Notes: generated from the letters alone by a model not told the origin. A DNA stretch of 43,319 nucleotides from Chromera velia (GCA_018398765.1 JAHBMJ010005886.1:2501-45819), one strand, 5' to 3'; positions 13,892 to 26,308 are shown, numbered from the stretch's first letter. Program-made: numbers and translations.

Positions 13892-16800
13892 ATGGGGTCG
13901 TGCGTGTCCTCCACCGCCCCTCCTGGCTTTGAGAAGGCAGTGTCGGTTCCCCTTGCCGCGTTGAGGTTACATGACTCGGGGAAGAAGGGAGAGGGCGCGC
14001 TTGGAAGGGGGGCAATCAGGGCTTTGGCGGCCCGTCACCTAAGCGATGAGTACAGAATAGGTCTGTCGGTGTGGTCAGTCGATCGCGATGGGTCTGTGCG
14101 GACAGATGGAGCGATTCCTGCTTCTATCTTCTCCCATTATGATTGTATCTTGATGCTTATGTCGTGTGCAGGCAAGAAAATGGCGCATGGCGCTTTCGGC
14201 ACCGTCTACATGCTTCATCACTTACACCTGCAGGACAAGAGAGGTCTGTTGGGAGAGCTGACTGAGCGGTGGTCGTGCATCTGTGCATCTGCTTGGCTCA
14301 GTACCACCTTCTACTGAGGTGCTCGTCCAAATACTTCCGTTTTCTCAGCTTCGCTCTCTTTCTCTGTCTCTCTCTGTGTGTGTCTGAAGAGGCAGCGCAA
14401 TCCTTCACGAGGGATGAATGAAGTCCTCGAGCTGCATGGTGAGAATGGGCATATCTCATGAGTTGTGTTCCCGGTTCCGTCACTGCCCATGCAGCCATGA
14501 AGGTGGTGACGAAGAGTAAACTCTCGTGTCTGGAAGAATTTCAAATGGAAGCGGCGCTCATGAACGTCCTCGACCACCCCAACATCCTCAAGGTCCGAAC
14601 ACCAAGTTGATTCTTATATATGCATATAAAAAACATACATATATAGCCAAAGTCGTGATTGCTATGACAGCTGCACATCCTCTGCTTCGGCCTTCTGATT
14701 TAGACCCAGTTGAAACGCCTTTCTTCCGCTTTGTGTCCAGTCCCCGTTTTTTTCTGTCTGACCGGACCCTATGTTGTTTCATTTCTGTTGGTGAAACTGA
14801 GCGAAACGCCCCAGTGATATCAAACAAGCTCCTCGAACTGCTCCCTCATCAGAACGTCATTTCCTTTCTCGCGGCCTTTCCCTCTTCCATCCATGCTTCC
14901 GTCCATTCTTGACAAACGTTGTCGTCTTGCCCCGCCTTCTCACAGGTGTACGACCTTTTCGAGGACGAGGACAGCTTCTTTCTTGTGATGGAGCTCTCAA
15001 CGGGAGGCGAGGTGTTTCACAAATTCGCATACGACTGCTTCAATGAGGCCGAAGCAGCTGCGATCATTCAACAGGTACGACAGTCAACTTTTTCGATCGG
15101 CTCATGAGATGAGCTGACAGGACCAATCCATTACTTCTTGAGTCGTCCCTTTCCTCTCATTCTCCATTCTTGCTTGTCGCTCTCTTTACGTTCAACGCCA
15201 CTTCAGGTTCTGCCAGCAGCAGCTCATGCAGATGTACGCCTACCAGGTCCACCGCTTTCTCTGCATCAATAGACTCAGCGCAGTCACCAACGAAAATTGA
15301 TGCATGCATGGGAATGAGAGTGCACGATTCGCAGGACAAATCATCCGACATCCGTTTCCCTTAATTATATCTCTTTCTCTTCTTGCAGGTCCTCTCATCG
15401 ATTGCCTACCTGCACGATAGAGGGGTGTGCCATCGAGACCTGAAACTCGAAAACCTGCTATACGACACGAAGGACTCTAGAGCCGCCATTAAGGTCAGTC
15501 ACTCAGCGAGTGGAGCCAGCTGTTGCGAGCAGTTTGGATGCGCTGCAGAAAAAATCAAACACTCAACATCCCCCCTCTTCCCTTTAAACTGCTTTTTGGG
15601 CCTCTTTGTGTTTGTTGTGTGTTCTTTCTCTTTGAAAAACAAAACCTCTCTTCGATTCTCATCGCTCTTCCTTCCGTCGGCACCAAGGCATAGGGACAAT
15701 TCCTACCATATACACGCTCACTGCTCGAGGCGTGAACGAATGCTTTCTTCTGGCTTATCACAGCGGTCATTTGCTGTTTTGATGCCGTCAGGGAACTCAG
15801 TGCGCGTCTGCCTGGCGGGCTGCGCGTGAGTACGGGATGACTAGAATAAGTTTGTCTGTCTGTCTCTGCAGGTGATCGATTTTGGAAGTGCATCTGTGTT
15901 CTCAAAAAGTCAGTCAGTCAGTCTCACTCCTTGGTTGGGAGTGTGGAGTGAAGTAGTTGGTAAGGTGCACGAGACACAGGTCCGGTTTGAGATAGGGTCG
16001 AGAGGAGAGGCCGAGATTGAAATGTCAGGAACGCAGCACAAACAAATAAAAAGAATCCGAGCAAAAAAAAGATTGTTTTCCTCTCCATGTCTCTTTTTCA
16101 TGCTTCATCTTCCCTGCAGCGAAGAAAAAGGCAGCTGCAGAGCCCCACCAGAAGGAGCGGGAGGCGGCAATGGATCAGATACGGAAACAGGCGGTGGACG
16201 GAGGGGAGGTCAGACTGAGGGGCATCCCGATATCCCCCCCCAAGGCTCTCATGTCTGACATTGTGGGCACAACTTTCTACATGGCGCCAGAGATCTTCAC
16301 AGAGAGATACGACGAGATGGTCGATGAGTGGGCGGCAGGGGTGATCCTCTTCATGCTCTTGGTCGGTCGGTCGGTCGGTCGGTTGGATTCCGTTTGTATA
16401 GAGCTGCGTGAGATTTTGCTTCCCAAACGAGTTTTGTGCTTGCTTTATGTCGATCTTGCGAGGTGAACGTATGGAAAGAGCCGAACGAATGCTTGAGGCA
16501 ATGGGTGTTGCAACTATTTTCTTTTCTCGATTGCTGAATGTCCGGATGGGTTCCTCGAGACGGACGGACGGATACGTGTCTGACTGACACAAGGTTGTAC
16601 AGACAAAAGAGAGAAAGCTGATGTTTCTTCTGGCCGGCGTCTCTTGACTGATGGCCGCCAACTTGTATTTAAAAAAACAAACAAGCTGACTGCAGGCAGG
16701 AATACCGCCCTACTTGGGGGAAGACGAAGCGGAGACGGAAAAGAAGATTATCTCGGGAGACAGGTCTGTCGGCCGGTCTGCATGACTGCAGGGAGAGAGA

Positions 16801-18067
16801 GTATGTGCGGCTGAAAGTCCGTCTGTCGTTTCCGCCTCGTCCCAGAAGGGCTTGTCCGCTTTTGACCCATTCTTTTCTTTTCTAAGGAGGTATGAATTAA
16901 GATGTGAAGAGGAGAGGAGAGGAGAGAAGGGAACCCAGAGCTGGGGCCAGATGGGTGCAAAGTGGGAAGAGAACCATGCAACAATCAAGCAAGCGCATAA
17001 AGCTGCTCATACATGTAGGCATGAGAATCTAAATTTCGGAATTCAACGCATTCACGGATCCAGTGACAGACTGACTGACTGACTCTAACTGAGTGAGTGA
17101 GTGAGCGTGTGGTCAACGGTCATCTGAACGTGAAGAAGGGGAAAGTGTGGGAAGAGAATCATGCTTGTGTTTTTCCGCCCTTCTACAAGGTTACCCTGCT
17201 TCTGCCCTTTTCCCTTCTGAAATTGACGCATGGTAAGCAAAACGATGCAAGACTGACTCAATGAATGAATGGATGGATGAAGTCCACGACGGGATGAATC
17301 AACGTCGATGCATGAATGAATGAATGAATGAACGAATGAATACTGAACGCATGCATGCATGCATGGATTCAGGTGGCGATTTCACCCCGAATCCGTGTGG
17401 TCACAGATCTCTATCGAGGCAAAGGACCTGGTCAGTCTGCTTCTCTCGTTTTCTATGTGTGTTCCTCTCAGTCAGTCAGTCAGTCAGTCAGTCAGGGAAA
17501 GAGCGAAAACATGGAGTCTGTCAGCCGGGAATGCATTCAAGTAGTCCATGGTTGATGCGGTGCTCCATCTGTTTTCTTTTTGGTCATGAGAGAAGCGAAC
17601 ACAGGAGAAGAGCGATAAATGTCGGCCCAATCGCCCCCTAAATCCTTCATTTCCTGTACACAGATGAAAGTGCAGAGGCGTCTTGCTGAGGTTTTTATTC
17701 CTGTCCCTGAGGACAGCCTAGTGCAATGGTTGAATGGACGAATGGGGCATCGAAGGAAGGAGAGGACAAAAGAATGAAAACGATGTGTATTCAACTGAGG
17801 CTTTTGGCACTTATCAGCAGTCTCCTTTCCCCTCCCTGTCTGTTCCTCTTCCTTCCTCTAACAGGTTCGACGGCTTCTCCAACGAAATCCTGCTCACAGG
17901 ATGAAAGCATCCGAGGCACTCACTCACCCCTGGCTGGTCAAACAGGGTCTCTGTGTGCCCCGGAACCGTCGAGGCTCCTTTGAAAGCGAGGCCGCAGCCA
18001 AGCCCGCAGTGAGGGACTGTCTGCAGAACCTGAGGACTTACAGCGCAGATCTGAAAATCCAACAGGT

Positions 18068-18101
<34 letters not shown>

Positions 18102-21100
18102 GAGGTGGCATGAGCAAAGAGAGGAGAGGAGAGGAAAGGATCTTCGACGAGTTGAATCGAGCAGAGCCCTCGCTTTCCTGTGTACTTTTTCATCCGATAC
18201 AATTGAATGCATCCGTAGTTTTTGTTGTGTCTGTTTGTCTAGCTACTGCGTCCATCTCCTTCGAGGGCTTTGCGTTCTCTTGGTCTTTTCCCTTTCTGAT
18301 TCATGTTCTCCCGCGGTTCCTTCCCTCCCTCCCTTCCTGACACGGACGGTTTCTGCCTGCCTGCAGTTGATGCTGTTTGTACTGAGCCACCAGCTGACTC
18401 CCAAGTCTACCTCCAGATTCATTCAGAGCGTCTTCCAGGAATTTGACCAGACTGGAAGGGGGGTAGGTCTTTTGTTCTTTTTTTTTTTTACTCGTCTGTC
18501 TGCCTTGCTTGCTTCTTGATCTTTGGTGTTCTCTTTTATTCATTCTTTCTTTCCTTTTCTTCTTTCTTTGTTCCTCTCTTTCTGTCTGTCTTTTTTCAGA
18601 CTCGGGATTCGGCGGCCTTCGTCTGTCCGTGTCATGCAGAGAATCTTTAAAACCGCCAATTCCCTTAGTTGTCTCCGTTACGTTTCAGTTCTGACCAATT
18701 ATTCTGCGCCCGCTTCCTCTCCCTCTCCCTGTCGTTCTGAAGCGAGTGGACTGGACTGACTTCAGCGCGGTGGTGAAGAGGGAGTGCTCAGAGGTCGCAG
18801 AGGAGGAAATCAAAAGGATGTTTGAGGTCGGTCAGCATGGGAGGAGGGGGAACGGAAGGTATGGGACCATTTTGAGGTCGCTCTTATCAGTTTAGAAATG
18901 GGCCATGGAAAGAGCGGCGTTGTCGCGCGAAAAACCATTTGTTGCCCGCCTGAAAAAAGACCAACCCTTTGGTGTATGTGAGAAAAGACGACAGAGATGT
19001 CAAATAAATAAGCAAGGGCTGCGAGGCAGCCAGTCGACAGACAGTCTCAGGAAGGAATCAGACAGTTCGTTATTCCTGAATAACGAATTTGGTTTCAGTG
19101 GAAAGAAAGACGACTTTGCCGATTGCTTCTTTCCTTCTTACTTTCGACCCTTGCTGTCCCTTCAGTGATTCCGCTTTGTTGTTTTTTATTCTCTTTTATT
19201 AATACACGAAAACTTCCCCCTCTCTTTCCACTCCATCCGCAAGAGAGAGATCCAGCGATAAAGCGAATGAGCGATTTTTTGTGGATGAATGGATAATTGA
19301 ACGGCGAGTTGAATGCAGACAATGGACCTCGACAGGGACGGATTTCTCACGTAAGTCTCGTCTCCTTCCCCTTTCTCTCTCTCTTTCTCTCTCTTCTGCT
19401 TTTTCTCTGATGAGGCGGGGCACTCTCTCTGGCTGTCTTTCGGTCATGTTTCTTGCAACGTCCACGCTCATGTGCATGCTGAAGAAAGGTGATGGTTGCG
19501 GTATTTTGGAGACGGAACAAACACAAGTAGCCCAGGCAGAAACAAGACTATACCCCCGAGGTATTGACTCAAGACAGAGGACCGAGGAAGGAAACAGACC
19601 GGCCGTGCTGCCATTCCCCCGCTTTATCACGACGTTCTCTATACAGACCCAGACAGGCTTATTTCATCTCATACCCTCCCTCCGTCTTCCCGGTTTTCCG
19701 ACTCTTAATCACCCATGCATTTCTCATTTGATGATTTCGCAAAACCTTCATTTATTTGAATGATCCTGCAGACTCGCCGAGTTCCAGAATGCAGCTGTGG
19801 ACAGAGGGAAGCTGCTGGATCCCAAGATGATCCTTGTAGCCTTCGCGATGCTGGACGCAGATAGGGACGGGGTGATCGGGCCTGCAGATCTCGAAAGGTG
19901 TCTGTATCCAAGGTCAGTGAGTGAGTGGGTGAGTGAGTGAGTGGTTCACAAAAGGGTTTTTTCTTGTGTTTCGATACGAAGAAGAGGATTATTTTCCACT
20001 GTACGTAAAGGAAAGGTGCTTACCACAACTGAATAACGGAATGATGGATTTCTGAGTTCTGTCGCGTGTAAGAAAAATGGGTGGGTGGGTGGGTGGGTCG
20101 GTCCGAACGCGTGCATGGCTCCCTCATCTGTAAAGTTTTTCTCTCGATATTGCTGTGCGAGTTCTTGAGTGGGTTTGTCGCTCTGCCATATTAGTCTGTC
20201 TGTCTGTCTGTCTGTCTATTGGTGTGCTTATCCCACAAGAGCAGAAGAACGAGTGAAGACCTCGATCGTGAAAATGAAGGAAGCAATCGATGGATGAAAG
20301 AAAAAATGGATTGATGAGTCATTGCTGTCTATCTATCTGCATGCAGTGGGAACGCCACCTCAAAGGCCGACATGATTTCCTCGGCAATCGACGAGGCAGA
20401 CACCAATAAAGACGGATCTTTAGGTGAGTCGGGTGAATTCATCTCTTTGCTTTTCTTTTCTTGTCATTCTTTCTTTCTTCTCTTTCGTTTGTTGGTCTTT
20501 TTGTTCATGTGCCTCCTGCTCTGCATCTCTTCTTCATTATTTTGTCCTGTCTTTCTTTCCCACAGGTGTTCTAGCATTGACTTCGTTTTTCCTTTCTGCA
20601 CATATGTCTATCTGTTTGTCTCCATATCGCTCTTCCGTTCTGTTCTTCAATGAGAATTGCGTGGAAGCGAAAAGATATATCCCGCTCTCATTAAGGCAGG
20701 AGAGTGAGAGGACAAAAAGAGAGGACAAAAACAACGAAAGCCATACCGATGCTCACTGGGTCTGTATCTATCTATATGAGGGCAATTTATTTGCCCGGGG
20801 AAAAAAGTTCGGATGCCTGGGACAGATTAGGGAAAGGGGGAAGTGAGAGAAGAAAGCAAACGGTTTCAAGCACCAAGAAAGATCATGCATGGCTTTGCAG
20901 TGTTCCTGTCTTCATTTATATGTCTGCCCCTTCTTTTTCTCTTCTTTCCTTTCTTCCTTCCTTCAGACCTCTTCGAAGTCTTTGAGGCCCTCCGACCACT
21001 CGTCCCGGAAGCCTACGCCTCATCTTACAAGCTTAGCGCTCCCCATCACAACAAATCAGGGAGAACGCGCAGACCGTCAAACGCGAATAGCAGCGTCGCA

Positions 21101-22129
21101 TTCTCCCGTAGCGGGACTGCACAGGGGCAGTCTCTGAGTCCGACGTCGCCTGCACCGCCCATGCAGACGTCACGGAGACCCTCCACCGCCGCGTCTGTTG
21201 CCAACTCAACCCAGGGCACTACTGCCCCCATATCCCAGCACGAGGCCATCGAGCGTGCATGGGACGTTGCTGCCTCTCTGCACCCTGAGCTTGTAGACGT
21301 GTGTGCGAGTCCCAGACGCAGGGGCTCTCACGCAGGAAGGCAGGATGCAAAGTCGTCCTCCCACGGAAGAACAAGAAGAGGTTCCGATGTTTCTTCTGTT
21401 GCTGCAACAGGAACAGGACCCGCAGCGCCCCCCCCCACAGCTGGGGCTCCTGCGGGGGCACCTGCCGATGGAATTCAAACTGCAATTTCAGCTGCTTCAG
21501 CCGTACCAGCAGAATCGTCTCCGTCTCGCAGTCCGTCTCCGGCCGTGCCTCAGGACTCGGTCGTCACCCCACGGGCTGGACCGTTCAAGCTTCCGGCCAC
21601 AATCAATCATCTTGACAAAAGTCACGTCAGCAAGTCTCAAGCGAAAGACAGACAACCGTCAAAGCCCGAACGAGACGAAGAAGCAAAGGGGGGAGATTCT
21701 GGAAAAGCAAAACAGCAGAAGTCTCAGTCAGCAGGGAAAGGAGAAAAGGCTGAGAGACAGTATTCCTCAGGATCTATACCATCCGAAGCTGTCATTTCAC
21801 GGGAGGCCAGTCCTCTCAGTCCTCTCGATCCTCCGGTTGGAAAAAGTGTTTCCTTCGGAGCCAACGACACCACCTCGCCGTCCCCAGGCACACTACGAGA
21901 GACACCGGTCCAGGACGACAAAGACGATGACGGCCAGCCGCCGCTGGGAGACCTGACCCTGAGGGGTCGAAATCGGGACTCTGAACTGAAAACCCGAAAG
22001 CAGGGAAGAGGTCGGACGTTTGGAGGCACGTCGCAGTTTTTCCCCAAGATAACCGCCACTCTGGCATCCACTGCCGAAAAAAGAGAAAAAAGGGCAGTGC
22101 AAACAGCAGGGGGAGATCGCCGCACTTAA
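13892..22129 (+). CDS. Calcium-dependent protein kinase (CDPK) with inserted activation segment and long C-terminal tail
   Basis: Ca2+-activated Ser/Thr kinase, 923 residues, 16 exons: 13892-14060, 14172-14243, 14495-14592, 14946-15074, 15389-15493, 15872-15908, 16120-16361, 16696-16763, 17373-17430, 17865-18065, 18367-18462, 18743-18826, 19319-19350, 19772-19912, 20347-20423, 20967-22129. All phases agree. The start MGSCVSS is an N-myristoylation site (Gly2) with a palmitoylatable Cys4, so membrane attachment is likely. Kinase domain ~55-350: glycine loop AHGAFGTV (first Gly is Ala61), Lys83, Glu99, HRDLKLEN (171-178), DFG (194-196), APE (259-261), HPWL near 350. A junction/autoinhibitory region leads to EF-hand loops at 420-431 (degenerate: Thr3, Arg5), 456-467, 492-503 and 529-540. 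Residues 541-923 are low-complexity Ser/Pro/Lys/Arg-rich. Odd points: 67 residues separate DFG and APE (about 27 is usual) and the tail is far longer than normal. Many paralogues exist in alveolates; I cannot assign a number. Confidence 0.93.
16362..16384 (+). repeat. (GGTC)n at a CDPK 5' splice site
   Basis: The seventh CDPK intron starts inside a GGTC tetranucleotide run (GTCGGTCGGTCGG...). The exon ends at 16361 and the next exon resumes in phase 0 at 16696 to give FMLLAGIPPY, matching the usual kinase motif. Confidence 0.85.
18069..18098 (+). repeat. G30 homopolymer in CDPK intron 10
   Basis: Thirty consecutive G bases begin three bases after the 5' splice site (exon ends 18065, intron starts GTC at 18066). 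Such a run could form G-quadruplexes in DNA and pre-mRNA. Its length may also be unreliable, because long G runs are error-prone in sequencing. Confidence 0.9.
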
Positions 22130-22277
22130 GGGTCCGATCGGTTACAGAAACATTTCAAGCACACGTGCAGTGGTTTAGACTTCGTTGATGATGCGCAGCT
22201 TAGCTTCAAGCTAATCGACTCAGATGGAGAGGGGATGGTTTGTTTGCTGCTCTAGTTGTTGCGCCGGGCGATCTGCC

Positions 22278-22283
22278 AATAAA
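22278..22283 (+). promoter_or_regulatory. Candidate polyadenylation signal of the CDPK gene
   Basis: An AATAAA hexamer lies ~150 bases after the CDPK stop codon at 22127-22129. It is the first such hexamer downstream and sits at a plausible 3' UTR distance. Whether this organism relies on AATAAA is not known from the sequence. Confidence 0.35.
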
Positions 22284-22666
22284 ATACAAATTCGTATATT
22301 TCATGCGATTAGTAATAATACGTGTCACACTGCCAGTGTTGATCCCAGTGTTTGATTGATTGATTGATTGATTGATTTATTCCGCCTTAGCTAGGGCCTT
22401 CCCGTTATATGTCTAGGTCTATCTTCCCGTGATCCTCTCATTGAGCCCGCTTCCCCTTTTGTTTTTAATGGAAGGCCAGTTGTGTTGATAGATACAAATA
22501 ATACCTAGGCAACTGCATCTTTGAGGGGGGGGATCTATTTAAAATTGTGAAGGCAAGAATTAAGTCAGTAGAAAGGGCTCTGGGGCTAGCTTTGGGGGAT
22601 GTATTTGAAACTCTTTCTTCAATTGGTTTTGTTTCTTCTTTTTCCCAAATCTAGACATGTCACAGC

Positions 22667-22871
22667 AAAAGAAAAAAAAAAAACTCTCTAGAAAAATGAG
22701 TTATGTATAGTTATGTACTTTTTTTTTTCTTTTTTTTTTTTTTTGTCTGCAACACCTTGTAACACTTGTGCAACACCCGTGCAACAACTAAACAACAGTT
22801 GTTTTAGACTTAAAAAAAAAGAAAAAAAAAAAGTACCTGACAAAGAGAGTTATTTACTTTTTTTTTTCTTT
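22667..22871. mobile_element. MITE-like palindromic element, copy 2 (inverted relative to copy 1)
   Basis: Inner inverted arms of about 25 bases, GTAC(T)9C(T)n at 22715 against (A)9G(A)11GTAC ending 22836, flank a 65-nt core. Outer arms (A)nACTCTCT at ~22670-22688 are answered by AGAGAGTTATTTAC(T)n at ~22844-22868. The reverse complement of the core shares AAACAACTGTTGTT and TGTTGCAC with the core of the element at 5845-6060, in the same order. The second half has diverged. No coding capacity. Confidence 0.6.
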
Positions 22872-24802
22872 GTGATACCCCTATAGTCCCGAATTTAACT
22901 GTTCAAAGCTCTTTGGGTGCCCGTTGTAATGTTAGGTCTTAAAGTCCTCCCTCTCAAGCAGTCAGATGTCCAATGTCTCGATGCATTGCAACTTCGTTTT
23001 GTTTGCTGGTCATTTAGTTTGTCCTATAACTCTTTGTTTCTCTGTGTCTTCACTCTTTTGGTTTGGAACCCTTTGGTTGTCTGCTTGCGAAACAAGTAAC
23101 CAGCTTCTTTCAGTCTATCAAATCTATAGAACGTGTCTTGCCCACGGCTATATGGAAGGCCTGCATCGCTGGTTCTTATGCTCCTTAAAGCTTTCTTTTG
23201 TCTCCTCCACCAAGCATCTGGCTGTGTCCCTTCACAATTCTTTCTTAGCAGACACAGACGAGCCACATTAAGAAAAGCCAAAAAAGAAGGGAAAATATAA
23301 ATGAAAAGAGACGTGTTGGAAAATTGAGACGATTCAATGGCTTGATGAATGGGCTAGAAGATAGGAAGACAATAGGAATAGAGATAGAATCTTTCATACC
23401 TTTGCTGTCCTCACTGATTTTCAAAGAGAGAACCCTAACTTCCAGACAGAGGCTCTCCATGCTCCTTCTTCCAGAAAGGAAATGGTAGTCATGTCTGTCA
23501 GACTCAGAAAACGATCTACACATACGCGCATTGTCCCCTTCTCTTCTTAAATCCTCTACAAATATTCACCTCAGCTCTCCTGAGAGCAATGACGGGTAGT
23601 TATATGCAGAGGAGAGAGCTGGAGAAGACCTGTTTGACTTGCCTTGGCAGGAAACTCTGGCCGGGACGAGATTCACCTACTCATGGAATATGCAGACACA
23701 GAGAAAGAGATTGACAGAAGCTTAACGATCTCATTAGCAGAATAAAGGAGCGCACACCAATTGAGAAACGGGTGGAAATTGCACAATAAGTGGCTGCTTC
23801 AGCTGGTAGGGGAGTGGGGGAGAGTGAAAAGAAAGTCCGAGAAATGACCGCCCTAGTGATCGCCGTTATATCCTTGTTCCAGCCTCTATGAGAGCAGTAG
23901 AGGAATGTATAGCCAAATTGAAATGGTTTCGTGTTGCTATGTATAAAAGAGTCAATGCATTAGGTTAATAAACCAACATTGCATGTCATGCCCCGTGGTT
24001 GACCAGAGCCTAAGTGGTATCTCACCAGCTTTGATGAGATACTCGACAATATAGTTTATATGATTTATAGAAATGAATTATCAAATGATCGACCACTATG
24101 ACTATTTCACAAAATTGAATAATTCGTATTGATTGATTGATTAATTAGGACAACATTGAATAATACAAAAAAAAATCACATTTATCGTTAATATTTAAAT
24201 TATTATAAATTGTAAGATAAATGCAAGTAGATTTAATCATGCAATCAAATCAAATGTTACTTGATAATAAACATGATTATCATTCAAAAAGTTCGATACC
24301 GGCCAGTGTTACTCAGGCTTGCACTATGCAAAGAGCGAAGCAGGGACTGCTAGGGAGCGGAACTAGGGGCGGAAAAATGATGGTGCTTGCTCTTGCGGCA
24401 AAACAATCTTTTCACTCGTTCCAGCAAATCAGGCGCTTGCTTCGTCTTCCTGTCTCGACTGAGTCTGATGGCTCAGCACGACTGTCTGATTGGAGTGGGC
24501 TGTCTCTCGGCAGCTTCTGAATGAGCCTGCATGCGTCAGTGCAGACTTGAGAAAGAAGAGTGAGAAATGAAACAATCTTAGAGAGCTGCTTTCCTTCCAA
24601 ATCTTCAAGAGCTGGACGGACACAATAGACAAGTTAAACTCTCTCTCTCTCTCTCTCTCTCCGTTTTCTCCTGCACTCATACAGGATGGACCCCTCCCTT
24701 CTTTTCTCCCTTCGTTTGTTTTGGACCCCCTTTTCAGGTTGGAAATTGATGAGGATGCGCTCCCTGATTTGAATACGTCTCCACTCACCCTCCCTGCATT
24801 TT

Positions 24803-26308
24803 CTACTCCTTTTGACTGCTGCCTTCTCTAAAAATTGCATTCAGAGAGAGAAGAGCACGGGAATTCACATGGGGTCCTGGAGACAAAGGAGAGAGCTCAT
24901 CAATCTCATCTTCTTTATCCTCCTCCTCTTCTTCCATGACTTTCTCGGCGCCTCCCCTGCCAGAGCTCCCGTCCTTGCTTTTTGATTGAGCGACAGGAGC
25001 TCTAGTAACCCCCCCAACCCCCCCCGCTCCCACTCGTGACGACACCGGTATTTCGACTGGTTGCCCTCTTTTACTTCGCGTCAGAGGGTCTTCCTGCTGA
25101 TCTGAAGATCCTGACGCTACAATCTCTTCTTGCCTGGTGCTGTTGGGGCGACTTCTCTCATTATCGCTACTTTCCTCTTCATCCTCATCTTTTAATCCGT
25201 CTGCAAGAGAGACGAGAGACTTCAGGGATCTCATCAGAGAAGTGAGGTTGGTGGGAGACTGTGCAAATGTGGTCGTCTTCTTTTTCTTTGGGGGGGCGGT
25301 TTGAGTAGGACTCTCCCTTTCTTTCGTTTTCCCGTCTGATGGGTTGGATGTGAGGCTGAGACTTTCACTCTCAACCCGTGAAGTGAGAGTTCTTGTTTGT
25401 TCTTTGCGGTTGGATCGGTGGTCTGAGAAGCGTCTCATGCTCATGTCAAGAAGATCCACCCCCCCCCTCAAACTCATCTCCATCAGTGGATTTTTTGAGG
25501 ACATTTGTCTTCGCATGGTTTCTCCCCGAGACGGAGGGGATTTTCGGGTTCCTTGAATTAGTTCATCCTGCTGATCATCACTCCTGATCAGCCTTCGGAC
25601 AGTTGATCTGCCAGTCCTCTGTCTGTGAAGTTCATCTGAGAGAAAGGAGGACAGGAAGTCGTCCTCAGATGAATCAGAGGAGGAGGAACAATTTCGAGAC
25701 GAAGACGCAGAGACCAATTCACCACCATCAGAGAGGGGCAACCAAACACGGACACAGGGAAACCCCCCCAGGAATACTCCTCTGCCTCTGCCGCGTCCTC
25801 TTTTTCTTGGGCAAGATTCAGACACCCTCATGCCTTCTGAGCGGACGCGAGGAACGGTCTGCCGCGACCCTAGAGCATCTACTAGAGGGACTTCGACGTA
25901 GGCGTATTCGAAGACCTCAAAGGTCTCTTCATCTTCTCCGTTTGGATCTTCCTGACCCACCACTTTTTTCTGCACCTTGATAACTCTCTCAGGCAGAGGT
26001 TGGTCCTCTTCCTCTTTCGAGTTTGTACCCAGAAGGATTGAGGTCTCAAAGAGGAGCCGAGGATCTGTGACCTTTTTGTGACCCCGTCTCCCGATGATGA
26101 CTTTGGTGTTGCGAGAGGGATCGAAGTCCTCGAATCCCTCCGTCTCTGTCGGTCTGTTGGTGAATGAGTGAGAAAGCAGGTGGGACAGCCAGCCCTGGAG
26201 AGAGTCCCTGCTCTCGCGGTGCTTCTTCGCAGCAAGAAAGGCAAAGTAGTGCTGCAACCACACACGCACACACAGAGTGAGTGAGTGAGCGAGTGAGTGA
26301 GTGAGTGA

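Larger units (their letters stand above)
22130..24802. other. Convergent intergenic region
   Basis: The 3' sides of the CDPK gene and the receptor gene face each other here. It holds a likely CDPK polyadenylation signal (22278), (GATT)n at ~22354-22377, the second palindromic element, an AT-rich patch at ~24050-24290 and (CT)n at ~24635-24660. Frames such as 22966..23271 (plus) and 23281..23024 (minus) have some protein-like stretches but no start, splice or domain support. Decayed repeats are possible. Confidence 0.5.

Noticed and set aside
15157-15364. Possible extra CDPK exon in the 15075-15388 intron (acceptor CTTCAG near 15206)
   Set aside because: Joining 15074 directly to 15389 gives the normal kinase helix sequence [18 protein letters not shown]. 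The extra piece would break it.
22966-23281. Open frames on both strands in the convergent intergenic region
   Set aside because: No domain, splice support or start context, and the two strands are equally open. Possibly a decayed repeat.
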